Shown one piece after another: positions 33,060 through 43,807 of a stretch of 64,000 nt of DNA. Every line of letters starts with the position of its first letter. The stretch's first letter is position 1. The stretch covers positions 62,001-126,000 of the forward strand of contig VCMS01000038.1 of the NCBI GenBank assembly GCA_022539475.1, read 5' to 3'. A program made the position numbers and the translations under genes. Under the pieces are notes generated by a model. The model was not told the origin of the DNA and made no database searches. It saw only the letters and a program-made list of their open reading frames with translations. This stretch comes from Gracilaria domingensis (Eukaryota > Rhodophyta > Florideophyceae > Gracilariales > Gracilariaceae).

Positions 33060-34900
33060 CCCAGTACTTTCGACGCCCGGCGTAGCGTCGTTTGGGTTTT
33101 GTGGTGTGTGGCCCGTCAAACGGTACACGTGACAGGTGTACGTGTCTACACTGCTGCGTTGTGCCCAATGCAGCGGGAATACAGAATATAGTTTAAAAAT
33201 GCTTTATTGTAGTTAATCCTATCTTAGGTTTACTTAGTTTTCTACGCAGAATCTACCTTGCGTGTGGCCAGGAGGCGCCGCACTATAAGCAGCGCGACAT
33301 GAGATTGTCTACTTAAGTGGCAGAGAGCGCTCCGACGCTGATCACCCGACCCCAATGGCTGTCAATTGCCAAATTCGTGGTCATTCACGGGTTTGCATAC
33401 AGTACCCCGGGTCAATTTAAAAAATTATTTTACAGCTATGTTCTGTAAGAACTTGCGTTACGAAGAGGTAATATAAGCCTTATATTACCTCTTCAAAATA
33501 TAGGAGAAAGTACGCATTTTCGCAAAATTTGAAATACATGAGCACAGTAAGCAAACTCATTAAAGTCACTCTCGTCATCACCTTCGTCCCCACCAACGCC
33601 GTTTAGCAGCACGCCCACGCCCCCGGCGCTTCCGTCACCCCCATCACCAGCTTCTCCGATATCACTGTTACCTCTATCCTCACCATCCGCCCTATCCCCT
33701 TCAACCACGCTAGTCCCTGCACAACCGCAATCTCCGCCATCTTCCAATTCCACGTTCGCGCCCCTTTCTCTTCCATTCCCCTTCTTCCTCCTTCAATAAG
33801 CCTAAAGCCGCCAGATGCTCCTATGCCTCCCTTTCCGTCCACGCCGCTTATTCTACGCGGTCTGCTGCCGCGACCGAGAAAACTGTAGATCCTCTCACAG
33901 CCATCTCTTTTGTTTAATTTTGCGTAACCGTCGTCGCGAAGGTCTCTGATGACAGAGAACTACATTAAAACAGCTAGATGTAAATGTCCGAGCGATATTC
34001 CCGCTATAGTCGGTAGACTAGTCACTTTTTTCAACACTGTATTATGCCGGAAAGCTGGTCTGCCTCATGTTTAAGAGCACAATTACAATGGCTTGTCAAT
34101 CAAGAACATACTTACGCCGTCTGCTAGACGCTAGGCTGGTGCGGTCTGTTCGTTTAAGGAACGCATTGGCGGGGTGATATTACTAAAGGCAAGCGAGGCA
34201 AGTTGGGGCGTTCACCATGTGTACCAAAACATGCGGCGCATAATAGCAATAAATACATGGCAATACATATTGATAAAATGGATAGGTTTAACTCACTTTG
34301 ATGCAGGGGAAATGTTAAGCTCCACGTGGCCGTTTTGGCAATGAATGTAGCATTGGAGATACGTTGGTACTCGAAAAAAGTTTGTACAGAGAGCACTGCG
34401 CTTCGACCATTATCGGATGTTTGGTGTTGAAACGGTCAGAACCAAACGTTGAAGACCTCAGAGCACAATCTGCGCGCGCCGTTGCTTGAAACAGCTCTTT
34501 CCCCAGTGGATTAACAGCGATACACTTGATGCACAGAATGTTCTCTAAAAAAACTCTAAATTTAGTTTTCGGAGAGGTAATATAAGGCTTAAAGTGCAGC
34601 GCTGCACTTTAGGCGTCATCTTACTTGTCTGTAAACTACCGCTTACTGTAACACGGGCAACTGTATGCGTACCCGGTCACTCACGGGAGGCGCCTGCGCT
34701 TGCGCAAGTACACGTGCATTCCACGCTGTGTAACGAGTTGCGTAGGCGCCCCCTGTGGCGGCATATGCGCTAAAAGTATCTACCATCTAAGCCTTTTATA
34801 GGCTAGTACGGTAGATACAACGCAGCCATTGGCGAAGCCAACCTTACGTCGATTTTCGCCTGGAATCGACGGTGCATAGTGCATAAAAGGACCGGAGCAG
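33060..34900. repeat. non-coding stretch with palindromes
   Basis: A perfect inverted repeat stands at 33463-33498 (GAAGAGGTAATATAAG facing CTTATATTACCTCTTC). At 34,572-34,590 the same GAGAGGTAATATAAGGC recurs once, followed by an AAAGTGCAGCGCTGCACTTT palindrome (34598-34617). At 34,773-34,815 GTATCTACC pairs with GGTAGATAC across TAGCC/GGCTA. No open frame here carries a known motif; the glycine/aspartate-rich minus-strand frame near 33.5-33.8 kb is compositional. These hairpins are typical of small inverted-repeat transposons. Confidence 0.6.
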
Positions 34901-35570
34901 TCGCCTCTCACTAAACTCCGGCCAGACCACTTCCCCTTCGACGACCTTCCCCCACCCCCACTCCTCATCTCTTTTCCCCTTTGTCGTCTCAACCTTCTTC
35001 CCCCCATCCTAAACCTCTCTCACTCTCCCCCTTTGGCGGCTTGGTCTCACCGCACACAACGTTCCCTGCTACTCACACAGCCCTTCGTCTGGGCTCGTCT
35101 CGTGTCAGTCGGCAAAGCGTCCGTACTACCTACCGTTGGGTTAGCCTTGTGCGGGCGTGCCTCTCTCTCCCGAAGTCCGTTCTTCCTGGTTCCTCGTCCT
35201 TCCGTCTTTTCCGTGGTTGTCTCTATTGCTTTCGTTGTTGTCGTTATTCTACATTTCCCATTGTGCCACCCGCGGTTGTCTCCGTTGTTGCCTTTTTCCG
35301 TTTTTTCGTCATTTTGCGGGCCTTACTTACCTGCATCTGTTCTCTTGTCTCTCGTCTCGGCCCTGGACTCTGGCTTCACTGGTTTCTTGCGTTGCGATTC
35401 CATTCCTCACAAAGTGTTGCTTTGCACCTGTTGTTGCTAGACAAAATGTGTGATACGGCGTAATGTTCTTACTTACCTACGGCTCTGAGGCAATCGTTCA
35501 AAAGTTAGTTGTTCCGAGCTGCTCTTTTGGCATTTTGTGTGACTACTAACTATTTGTTTGTTTGACATCA
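34900..35570 (+). other. pyrimidine-rich leader-like stretch
   Basis: The plus strand from about 34,910 to 35,440 is strongly C/T-rich (runs such as CTTCTTCCCCCC and CTCTCACTCTCCCCC). Several overlapping frames are open because of this composition and none looks like protein. It may be a promoter and 5' leader for the zinc-finger frame at 35,572; a TTTGTTTGACATCAAG at 35,556-35,571 resembles a splice acceptor. Confidence 0.3.
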
Positions 35571-35571
35571 A

Positions 35572-36003
35572 GTGCCAAGGTCTTTGATTCTATTCAGCGA
35601 GTATTTGTCCGTGGTTGACCAGAACGAGCGTCTAGAAGAAGTCTCCGATCCCGTTACGCAGATAAAAAAGTCGGCTGTGCAGCCTCTTGACGGGCCTTGC
35701 GAGCGCTATATCTTTAGTATAGCCACTGAGAAGAAAAAGCGCCGTCGTGGCCCTCCGCCGCGTAAGCGAATCTACAAGCACTGTCGTGTCTGTGACATCA
35801 AGGTCTAAAGCCAGCTACAGTTTGAAGTGCATCAAACCGACCGTCGCTATCGCCGAGCTTTGCTTCGTGCAAACTATACCGAGCTGAACATTTCTTGCAA
35901 GGCTTGCTCTATCCGGTTTGATGAAGCCCACGATCTGCGCGTCCTTTACAGAAGCCGCTGTCATCGTGCGACACTGAGAAAGAAGAACGATACTTTTTCA
36001 TAG
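35572..36003 (+). pseudogene. U1-like C2H2 zinc-finger protein, decayed
   Basis: An open frame of 78 codons ends in HCRVCDIKV then TAA (35806-35808), and the same frame continues SQLQFEVHQTDRRYRRAL and then NISCKACSIRF ... DLRVLYRSRCHRATLRKK to a TAG at 36003. Together they resemble two copies of the U1/matrin-type C2H2 finger (C-x2-C, hydrophobic helix, H-x5-H). In the first finger the second histidine is tyrosine, and in the second the first histidine is lost. The leading part is basic with KKKRRRGPPPRKR, a nuclear-localisation-like run. No ATG opens the frame. Such fingers bind double-stranded RNA or DNA. Broken by one stop and missing zinc ligands. Confidence 0.5.
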
Positions 36004-36760
36004 AACACAAAGTTTTTTTTCATTTTCCAGTTGTGACACATTTTTATCTATATCTCATTACATATATATAATTTTTGTGTTTTTTCCTTTATCTTTTTGT
36101 CTATTGTTTGGTATCTCTCCTTTGTTCTTGTGTTGGTGTTTTTGTTGTTTGGTTTCTGCCGTACTTTATCTACATAAGCTTATATTTAGCTCGTTCTTCT
36201 TTTTCTAATTGAACTAGTACTCTACGAGAACAAACTTTATTTTTATGGTTTTCCATCTTTTTGCTGTCATCGCCGACGCCATCATTAAAATGGCGTTTTC
36301 AGACATCGAACAATGTATGGTCTGTCTTATAAGGATTCAAAAACTTTTCGTCCCATGCCAAATATATTTCGTCTCAGTATGTGTCGGTTCTTGTGAAGAA
36401 AAACGCGGGCGCTTTATGGGCAGTAATTTTGAACACGTTTGCAAAAGAGGCTGTGTCTTGTCAAGGAGAAGAGCATTTGATTGTCCTTATATTCTGGTTC
36501 TGGAGGACCACTACCACGTGTCAATGCTTTCCGCCCCCAGCAAGATGAACAGAAAAGCACTGGTTTAGTGATGTGCAAATGTTTGCCATAGTGAGTGACT
36601 CCAGTGATTGAACAACTGCATTTCCGAAAATCTGAATTGCTCTCTGTAGACAGGGAGCTCTAGAGAGCTCTCTCTCTTCATCCCACATGCTGATCGCAAG
36701 GAATAGCCACTGGATCATTCTAGAATGTTGTTTTCAGGACAGTAAATCATCATGTGCCTT
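36004..36760. other. AT-rich, no supported gene
   Basis: T-rich plus strand. The 107-codon plus frame at 36,245-36,568 is rich in cysteine and valine but shows no motif, and I do not consider it a gene. Confidence 0.4.
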
Positions 36761-38481
36761 TTAACCCTTGTCGAATACATGGAAGAGATCTCTTCCATGT
36801 AGGGTTTTTCCTGGAAGAGCTACATGGATGAGCTCTTCCAGCGGCTGAAATAGCTTTTCCATGCTTGAAATCTTCATACAAATTAACAAAATTCTATTTT
36901 GTGCTACATTGCTGTTAACCGTATTTCGCACCGGAAAATGTTCTAAGCTGAGCTTTCTTGCTGACTGAGAACCATGCAGAGATGTATCGCTTGCCAATAT
37001 TGAGGTAGCGAAGTCAGCATATACGTCAATAGTTGTAAGTTTTCAAGAAATTAGAAGAGAATTGCTTCAAAAACGCAGCTCACGGGTGATTTCGTTGTTA
37101 TAGATAAAGATATATTTAATGATAAAACTCTATACAAGCCTTCTACATACAGCACGGGACAAAAAAGCTTTAATCCTTTGAAGATGCATAGTGTTTGCGG
37201 ACGCTATTTAAAGCAAAAGATGTCGTGAGGGATATAAAACGGTGGTTTCCGCCAAATAAAGATGATGGTCGATTTTCTATTCAAAAAGAAGAGTTATAGT
37301 AATAAGCATCCAACACTGAAGCTTTATTGACGTCTTGAAAATCAACGACCCTACTAAAGTAAATGTAGAGTTTAAACTAGCATACTTTATCATTATCGTT
37401 ATTCTGGAAGTATCGGAAGCAACTATTGACCAAATTTCTGTTCATTGATCAAAAATGTTTTTGCAAGGTTGAAACAGAAGGTCAAACATGGCCATAATCG
37501 AAAAACAGCAGAACCGAAAGCTTCATAGTAGGTCTCCAAGAATGCGATTTAAGTATAGAATGGAACCAAAGAATAAAACTTGCATATAGATACGAAGGTA
37601 ATAAATTAAAGCCTCAGGCTTTACTCATTTACAAACTTTTAATTTACTCTTTTTTGTTAGATGCAAGTTGAGATCGTTTGAGCAGTACGTAAGAATAGTT
37701 AAAAGAGACATAATCTGTGTTGTTCTAGATGGGAATGACGCAAACAATTGTCGCGAACTACGAGGGCGTTCGTGAAACACTGTAAGAGTTCGATGCCTCT
37801 ATTTTACTCATAGGGCAGAGAATGACTGCTTAAGGGCAGTCGAGTGACTCTCAATTGGAAAAGAACTCGCTATTCGAGTGTTTTCCAATCGGAAATTCTA
37901 CCCACGAGTGTGGCTTACAATGCTTTCCAACTTGTGGGGTTGTAGGCGGCCCTTCTGGCCGGCAACCTACGCAGACTTGGGGCTCTACTGAAGGCCGAAC
38001 TTGCTAAAACAATGTAAAATCACGTTTGAGCTTTCTCTGTCGACGGCAACGGCAGCTTTCTTGTTTGTCATGATGTTCTACTTCTACAGTCATGATCACG
38101 TAGAACATCTACTGAGTGCATAGTAAAAACCCTTAATTTTGAAGTAAAAAATGCCTACAGCAGTGCAAAAACTCCTATATTGTGCACATGGAAGAGCACC
38201 TCTTCCAGTTGGAATAGGTGCTATTCCAAAAAATTGGAAGAGAATGGGTTCCAAAAGCCGTTTGACTGGCGCGTTTGGATGGTTCTTTGAAAGCGCGCAT
38301 AACTTTATAACTATTTACTTCTCATTAGCAACAAGAACAGCGATTGAAAGAGGGAAGAAAGCGCTACAAGATGCATTGGTTTTCTTGTTGCTGCGTAAAA
38401 CAGCAAAAGAATGGCGCGAGGTATAAAGTAGCGCTTTTTAGGAATTTTCTATCTATTTCATGTCCTTCTGACAAGGGTTAA
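36761..38481. mobile_element. non-autonomous piggyBac-type element, 1,721 bp
   Basis: The left end is TTAACCCTTGTC (36761-36772) and the right end GACAAGGGTTAA (38470-38481). These are perfect inverted copies, including the TTAA target duplication and the CCCT start typical of piggyBac ends. Both ends carry subterminal hairpins built on the same GGAAGAG theme: TGGAAGAGATCTCTTCCA and CTGGAAGAG ... CTCTTCCAG on the left, GGAAGAGCACCTCTTCC and TTGGAATAG ... CTATTCCAA on the right. Further hairpins lie at 37825-37842, 37855-37891 and around 38,070-38,110. The interior is AT-rich and has no transposase; a 91-codon frame at 38,151-38,426 overlaps the right hairpins and is unlikely to be a gene. It would depend on a transposase from elsewhere. 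Confidence 0.85.
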
Positions 38482-39106
38482 CGTAATTGTTGACAGTACA
38501 CCATTTTCATCATTCTTGCAATGAGCCAAAAGTGCATACATCGGTGAATTTCCTGTGGTCATTCCAAGTCCTTTCTTTTCTGTTCGGTTCTGTATACCCT
38601 CGTACCATCGAGGACAGAGCGTTCCCGTCGTGGAAAGACCTTGGACATCATGTGCATCTTGGATATAGTGGACTGCCCAACTATGTAATTTCATACGTGT
38701 CCACGTATTTCCCGGATTACAAATTTGTATGAAGCTTCGGAGTTGTGCCGGAACAATGCACCTCTCTTACAAACACTTCTTGCAGCCGCCGACAGGGTTT
38801 GCCGTTGCGGGCTCGACATCTTGTTGCAGTTGCAGAGTATGATACTGCTATCACGCATGCGAAGGTACATTTCACCAGTTACGTTCGTTTTTCTGGCAAA
38901 GCGCTCATGTGTGCTGGAGTGCACTGCAGGTTTTCGAGGTTCTCCTCTTGCAGAGATTAGTAATACCAAACAGCAGCCAATATATGATGAATGATATTGA
39001 GAGGTGGCTGATTACTCCCCATGTATTTCACGTTGTTACATCAAGACATCGGAAATAATATACCGAGGATCCGGGAATAGGAGTCTCTTGTCTACGGTGC
39101 GGAACG
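38482..39106. other. spacer, no supported gene
   Basis: Frames of 71-92 codons overlap on both strands around 38,690-38,990 with no motif in any of them. Confidence 0.35.
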
Positions 39107-39118
39107 ATATAAAAGACT
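39107..39118 (+). promoter_or_regulatory. TATA box of the vWA gene
   Basis: GATATAAAAGAC lies 61-72 bases before the ATG at 39179, the usual distance for a core promoter with a short leader. Confidence 0.6.
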
Positions 39119-39178
39119 TCCTCTGCTTTATCTTGTGCACATGTTCTCCCCGTAACCAGTCAAACACATATTCCAAAG

Positions 39179-40483
39179 ATGACATCCTCAAATCTTCTTG
39201 CGCTTTCCGCTCTTCTCCTTGCTTCGCTCTCCTCGGCCTATGTCCATCTCATTCATGAGGGCGCTGGTCCCAATGGACCCAAATGTCACAACATGAGAAC
39301 CTTTCCCTTCGTCTCCTGCGAGCCGCAGTGCGCCGCCTACTCCTTAGACGTGCACAAGCAATGTCAGAGCAAAGGTCAATTTGGATGTTTGTATAGGAGA
39401 TGTTCTACGGAGAACTTCCAATGTGCATTGAATCCACAGGCTGCTTCGTCAAACAGTTGCCCCAATGGAGATGTTTTAGTCCAAGAGGTCAGGCTCAGAC
39501 CTAACTTTCCCGTCGAGTTCAATATCGCTTGGAATCTCAAGGGTGTCGATCTGGATGTAGTTCTTCTCATCGACGCAAGCGAGTCAACCAAACCCCGTCT
39601 AGATGCCGTCAAGAACGAGTTGAGCTCATTCGTCACACAGCTTAACGGCACAGCTAAAGTTGCTGTTGCCGCATATGGTGGAGAGGATTCATTTGACGAA
39701 AAGGGCCTTCAGGTTCTTTCGCCGGCCGAGGAAGATGTGCAACCGGCCCTCGATGCTCTGGAGAACATTCCTACCTTCCCCGATGGAGTCCGCACAACGT
39801 TGACAGCCCTTAGCTCCATCCAGCGATATCGAAGTGATCTTTCCCTTCAAGGGTGGAGAACAATTGTTGTGCTCATTGGTGATACACCTGGACGAGAGCC
39901 GGAATGCTCTCTTGAGTTCGATCGGGACGAAGTCGCCAGATCCTTATTCGGATTCACGAGTGGTATTTCGGTGATACCGGCTAGCTTAGGTGGTCCAGGA
40001 CTGGATGGCGATCTTGCCCCAGTCCAGCCTTGCGCTAACGGTTTGGGTCCGACCGAGCCGCAGGAAGTAGCGGCTGGTCAGGCGAGTAAGATTGCGGAGC
40101 GAACGGAAGGTGAGGTCGTCAGCTCTATCACTGCCACTAATCTTTGGGAAGCAGTTGATCGTGTGCGAAGGAAGCCCAACAGATCTCACCAATCGAGGCC
40201 TGGATCAGTCTTCTCCATTGCCGATACGCAAAATGTCCTTCCATCTTATATGCTGCAGACATGCACCTCGAAGATGAATGTGATAACAACAAATATTCCA
40301 GACTTTGTGAGCGCACCTTCGCAAATTACCGGCAAAGTGAGATTGGAACTGAAGCCTGGTATTTGTCAGCGCGGTCCTTTCAATTGCTCGCTCACCATCG
40401 GAGATCGTGTTACTGGAAACGAGGGTGTGAGTCATTACTTCCATATCAGGTACTATAAGAATATTCAAGTTCGAGGTTGCTAA
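39179..40483 (+). CDS. secreted von Willebrand factor A / integrin-beta-like protein
   Basis: A complete 434-residue frame starting MTSSNLLALSALLLASLSS, a signal peptide with predicted cleavage near residue 20 (SSA-Y). Residues 30-95 are cysteine-rich (CHNM, CEPQCAAY, CQSKGQFGCLYRRC, C, C). The vWA domain follows: VDLDVVLLIDASEST (about 124-138) holds the D-x-S-x-S metal-ion-dependent adhesion site, then the helix DAVKNELSSFVTQL, VAVAAYGG and TIVVLIGDTPG (the third MIDAS loop Asp). This layout resembles the beta-I domain of integrin beta subunits, without the membrane segment. The C-terminal 100 residues are beta-rich with two cysteine pairs (CTSK, CQRGPFNC). Likely an extracellular matrix or adhesion protein. 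No lesions. Confidence 0.85.
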   Translation: MTSSNLLALSALLLASLSSAYVHLIHEGAGPNGPKCHNMRTFPFVSCEPQCAAYSLDVHKQCQSKGQFGCLYRRCSTENFQCALNPQAASSNSCPNGDVLVQEVRLRPNFPVEFNIAWNLKGVDLDVVLLIDASESTKPRLDAVKNELSSFVTQLNGTAKVAVAAYGGEDSFDEKGLQVLSPAEEDVQPALDALENIPTFPDGVRTTLTALSSIQRYRSDLSLQGWRTIVVLIGDTPGREPECSLEFDRDEVARSLFGFTSGISVIPASLGGPGLDGDLAPVQPCANGLGPTEPQEVAAGQASKIAERTEGEVVSSITATNLWEAVDRVRRKPNRSHQSRPGSVFSIADTQNVLPSYMLQTCTSKMNVITTNIPDFVSAPSQITGKVRLELKPGICQRGPFNCSLTIGDRVTGNEGVSHYFHIRYYKNIQVRGC

Positions 40484-42126
40484 TCAAGGTTAAGTCACTT
40501 TGGCCCGAAGGCTGTACGTTGTGCGTAACGACATCATACCTGATAATTTAGTTTCTCTAATAACATGCGGTGCAAGTAAAGAATCATTGATTGCTGATGA
40601 CAAATGTCTGGCTAGTGAGACCCATCTCAATCGCCATTCCTCCGGTGCCTGAGCGCTCGACTATGCGAATATTGTTTCAGTAGTGTTCATTCATCTTTTT
40701 TCTCTTACGCATCTGTGCGAGTTGAGGAGTCGTGGACCGGACGCAAAAGTGCAGCTGGTTGTGACACTCAGAGCGAATGAGGAATCCAGGTACATCATAG
40801 GATTGTACCCTGGATCTATGGATAGAAACATCAGGATGTTTTTCATTTAACAGAGGGCTGAGATTATGGTGAGTCGAAGAAGCGGAAAGTCTGAGATTGA
40901 CTGGCGACGGCGATGCACCCCGGCATGATCGCAAAGCTTTTAGAGCTTTGCTCTCACACACTGGGAAACTGGCAATTAGATCAGTTTTTAGAGCTACTTC
41001 AAGTAAACTCTTTTTAAAGATATTTAAAAATAGATGAGCTAAAACTAAGATTTTGGTGATCTCCAACGTTTTTGGAGCATCAGCAAACCCTTCCCGCTTA
41101 TATATAGACAGCACCTATTCCTTTCAATAGCACACTGAAATTGATATATTATTTTTTAAAAAAATGCGCCGTTTCACACGGCGCATTTTTGTTCGATTTT
41201 GGAGACACACCCTGATTTGGATCAGTAATTCTTCAGCAAATTGAAACGAAGTAAAAAAAAATGCATCGTATGCAGTATATCTGGAGATAAAGCACAAACC
41301 AGAACCAAATTCACTCAATGAATGTAATCCGTCTCTACATTTGTGAGCTTAGAACACTACCAAAAAGCTAATCCTAGAGAGGAGTTCAAAAACACAGTAC
41401 AGCTCTGCTAATTTTGAACAACTTCCTAAAACATTCGTCAAAAATCTATTTTTATAACAAAGCTTGCACAAAAGAATATTGTTTTACTTTTAGGTTTTTA
41501 AAAAAGGCTTAACAAGTTTGGTCAGTTACTTTGTAGATAAAAAGCGTCCAAGCTTTTCTTTTTTCGAAAGGTTGTAAAACGCTGTGGTAATCTCGTTTCT
41601 TATATGCAGAACACGAAAATATTTGTAGTTGTAAATTCGATACTATGAGTAGACATTATTATAAGTGACAATAGAGCTGTTCTTTCCATACCATAAACTT
41701 ATAAAGCATTAAGCAATAAGAAATCCACTTCTTATGAAACATTGCTGCTCAATAGAACTTTACATTTTTTTTAAAATGCTTGGGGTGTATAAAACATTAG
41801 TCAGTTTGATAACTTCCTTGCAATGTATCAGAGCACATTGCTAAATTGAGTTTAACTGTTTTTAAAATGAATGTCCGAACCAAACAAAAGTTTTGAAAAA
41901 ACGAAGCGTTCTAGAGTGAGAACTCATTTTGCTTGAGTCAAAAATGTTTGTGCTCATATCGAGCAGAAAAATTTAAAATGAGTGCATAAGAGCGCTTCTG
42001 AAGCCTAATTAAAACTGTTATGTGTTTAGGAAGAAAAAGTTTTAGTTACTCTTTAGATTGTTTTATTCAAAACGAGCACTCCACTACGGACTAATGCCTC
42101 CAAGTTGGCATAAAATAATATGAATC
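40484..42126. other. AT-rich stretch with one hairpin, no gene
   Basis: No supported coding region in about 1.6 kb. At 41160-41190 AAAAATGCGCCG and CGGCGCATTTTT form a 12-bp hairpin with a 7-nt loop, like an intrinsic terminator in shape. A related, less perfect copy is at 51,269-51,300, suggesting that both belong to one dispersed repeat. Confidence 0.5.
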
Positions 42127-42308
42127 TTAAAGCTTGCTTCTCAAAACACTGATATGATTAGGTAAGTTCCTTGGGGCGTGCCTCCGAGGCGCTTGGCTCA
42201 GATTATTCGCTGTCATAATCTTGTTGCCGGCTTCCTGTTGGCCATCATCGCGTGTCGATATGAGCTGTTCTACCTTCGCACGTCGCGCTTTCCCGTCGCC
42301 AAAAGCAT

Positions 42309-43214
42309 CTACCACACACACGCAGCGCAGCCGACCTTCCCACCGCGCCGGTGCTGCACGAAGGCGCCGACGGCGCCCACCAGCGCCACCACCGTGCCCA
42401 CCACGCCGGCCACGACGCCCACCAGCTCCACCGCGTCGAGAGCGGCGCCGCCACCGCCCTCCTTCGCGCCGTCTCCGACTGCGCCTTGCGAGATCCACCC
42501 CCTCGCGCGCCACTCCGCCTGCCCGACGTACACCAGCCGCTTCGAGCGCGCCTCCACGCGCACGGGCGTGCCGCCCGCATACACCGCGCCCAGCGCGCAC
42601 GCCGCCTCAGTGCTCGGGCCGCGGTACGCGCGCCACATGCCGTCGGAAAGCGTGGTTTCAAACGGCGATACCCGCTGCGAGCGCGTGGGATCCGTCCATC
42701 GCGAGCAGTCCACGTCGGCCGTGCTCGCCACCGGCGCCGCGCTGCTCTCCGGTTGCGCGTCCGGCGATGCACTGCTTTCTGGCTGCGCGTCCGGCGAGGA
42801 ACTGCTTTCCAGCTGCGAAGCAGCTTGCTCGGGGGCGGCGTCGTTTGAAACCGCTCCGTCCGGAGTGCTTGGGGCGGAGTCTGTGCACAGGATAGCCCAT
42901 GTTTGACTTCCAACGATGCCGTCTTCGAGTAGATGGTGATCATTTTGCAGTTGCAGTACCGACGCTTCGGTCATGGGCCCGAACAGGCCGTCGACGTCGG
43001 TGGGGTAGCCGTGCTGGGTGAGTAGTTGTTGCAGCTCACGTACCTCATCGCGCAGACCCTCGCTGCCGGTCGACACGAAGCCGTCCTCGAGCTTGAGCAG
43101 CGGGCGGGCGTCGCACACCGTTCGCACGCACTCCGTCCCCACAGCGAGTAGCAGTAGCAGTAGTATTTGGAGCAGTGGTACGCGGAAGACACTCCAGACT
43201 TGCGGGAGGCGCAT
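42309..43214 (-). CDS. membrane-anchored peptidoglycan-binding and SH3-like protein
   Basis: A complete 301-residue minus-strand gene starting at ATG 43214. Residues 8-30 are a hydrophobic signal peptide or anchor (VFRVPLLQILLLLLLAVG). Residues 50-108 form a peptidoglycan-binding-1 three-helix domain, with LRDEVRELQQLLTQHGY, DGLFGPMTEASV and DGIVGSQTWAIL. A linker with repeated SSSPDAQPES units follows, then an SH3-like beta domain (MWRAYRGPSTEAACALGAVYAG ... GWISQG, about 192-248). A C-terminal hydrophobic helix (VELVGVVAGVVGTVVALVGAVGAF) precedes a short cytosolic tail. The peptidoglycan-binding fold usually binds bacterial wall muropeptides, so a surface role in contact with bacteria or in cell-wall organisation is inferred. 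GC content is far above the flanks, so other frames are also open here. Confidence 0.75.
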   Translation of the reverse strand: MRLPQVWSVFRVPLLQILLLLLLAVGTECVRTVCDARPLLKLEDGFVSTGSEGLRDEVRELQQLLTQHGYPTDVDGLFGPMTEASVLQLQNDHHLLEDGIVGSQTWAILCTDSAPSTPDGAVSNDAAPEQAASQLESSSSPDAQPESSASPDAQPESSAAPVASTADVDCSRWTDPTRSQRVSPFETTLSDGMWRAYRGPSTEAACALGAVYAGGTPVRVEARSKRLVYVGQAEWRARGWISQGAVGDGAKEGGGGAALDAVELVGVVAGVVGTVVALVGAVGAFVQHRRGGKVGCAACVW

Positions 43215-43690
43215 GGCGCAGTGTATGACCGTTTGTTATGTACCTGGTGCTGCGCTCCTCGCTGATGACTACTTTACTTGCCCAAATGACATTCCTATTC
43301 TCTCGTGTACATCATGCACGCCAGTTGGCATTGACTTGTCACTATTACAAAACTGGACGAAGTGTCTCTGCTGCTACCTCTGTCTTCGGACAGGATGTCA
43401 TCGGTATCAAAAAAGTATCGCGATGGCCATTATGCTTTACCAAAAATATCTGAGGAGCCACAACTTCACGATCGATGGTGACACATTTCTTTCTTCCACG
43501 CTGGAGCTGCACGTCAACTAAATGTCCCTCAACAAGCATTGCGGAAAACCCGTTTCAAACGGAACAACTGAAAAGCTATAGAGTGATACATCTTTTCGGT
43601 AGCTTTAGTATCAGAACAATGCAACTGTTCGTCTGGACCTTTAGTCAGGGACGTGCGGGAAAGAACAATTTTAGTAATTGCGGCTTCGTG

Positions 43691-43701
43691 TATATAAAAC
43701 G
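43691..43701 (+). promoter_or_regulatory. TATA box upstream of the WD40 pseudogene
   Basis: TATATAAAACG lies about 110 bases before the ATG at 43808. Confidence 0.45.
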
Positions 43702-43807
43702 TCGTGCGTGTTTTGGTTGGTCACAGTTTCGTGGGGACAAGAAAAGATTCGGTGTTTAAATTAGCTGTTGTCTGAAGACCTCAGGAGATATTCTCAAAGC
43801 ACTAGAG

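Noticed and set aside
33493-33842. Gly/Asp-rich minus-strand frames
   Set aside because: Low-complexity frames without ATG-supported structure in non-coding DNA.
34981-35463. Three overlapping plus-strand frames near 35 kb
   Set aside because: Pyrimidine-rich composition gives Ser/Phe/Leu/Cys-rich frames in all three phases; no motif.
39986-40468. Minus-strand frames inside the vWA gene
   Set aside because: Antisense shadows of an intact gene with signal peptide and MIDAS motif.
42127-42943. Several long frames on both strands over the peptidoglycan-binding gene
   Set aside because: High GC opens every frame; only the 42,309-43,214 minus frame has a signal peptide, domain motifs and a membrane helix in order.
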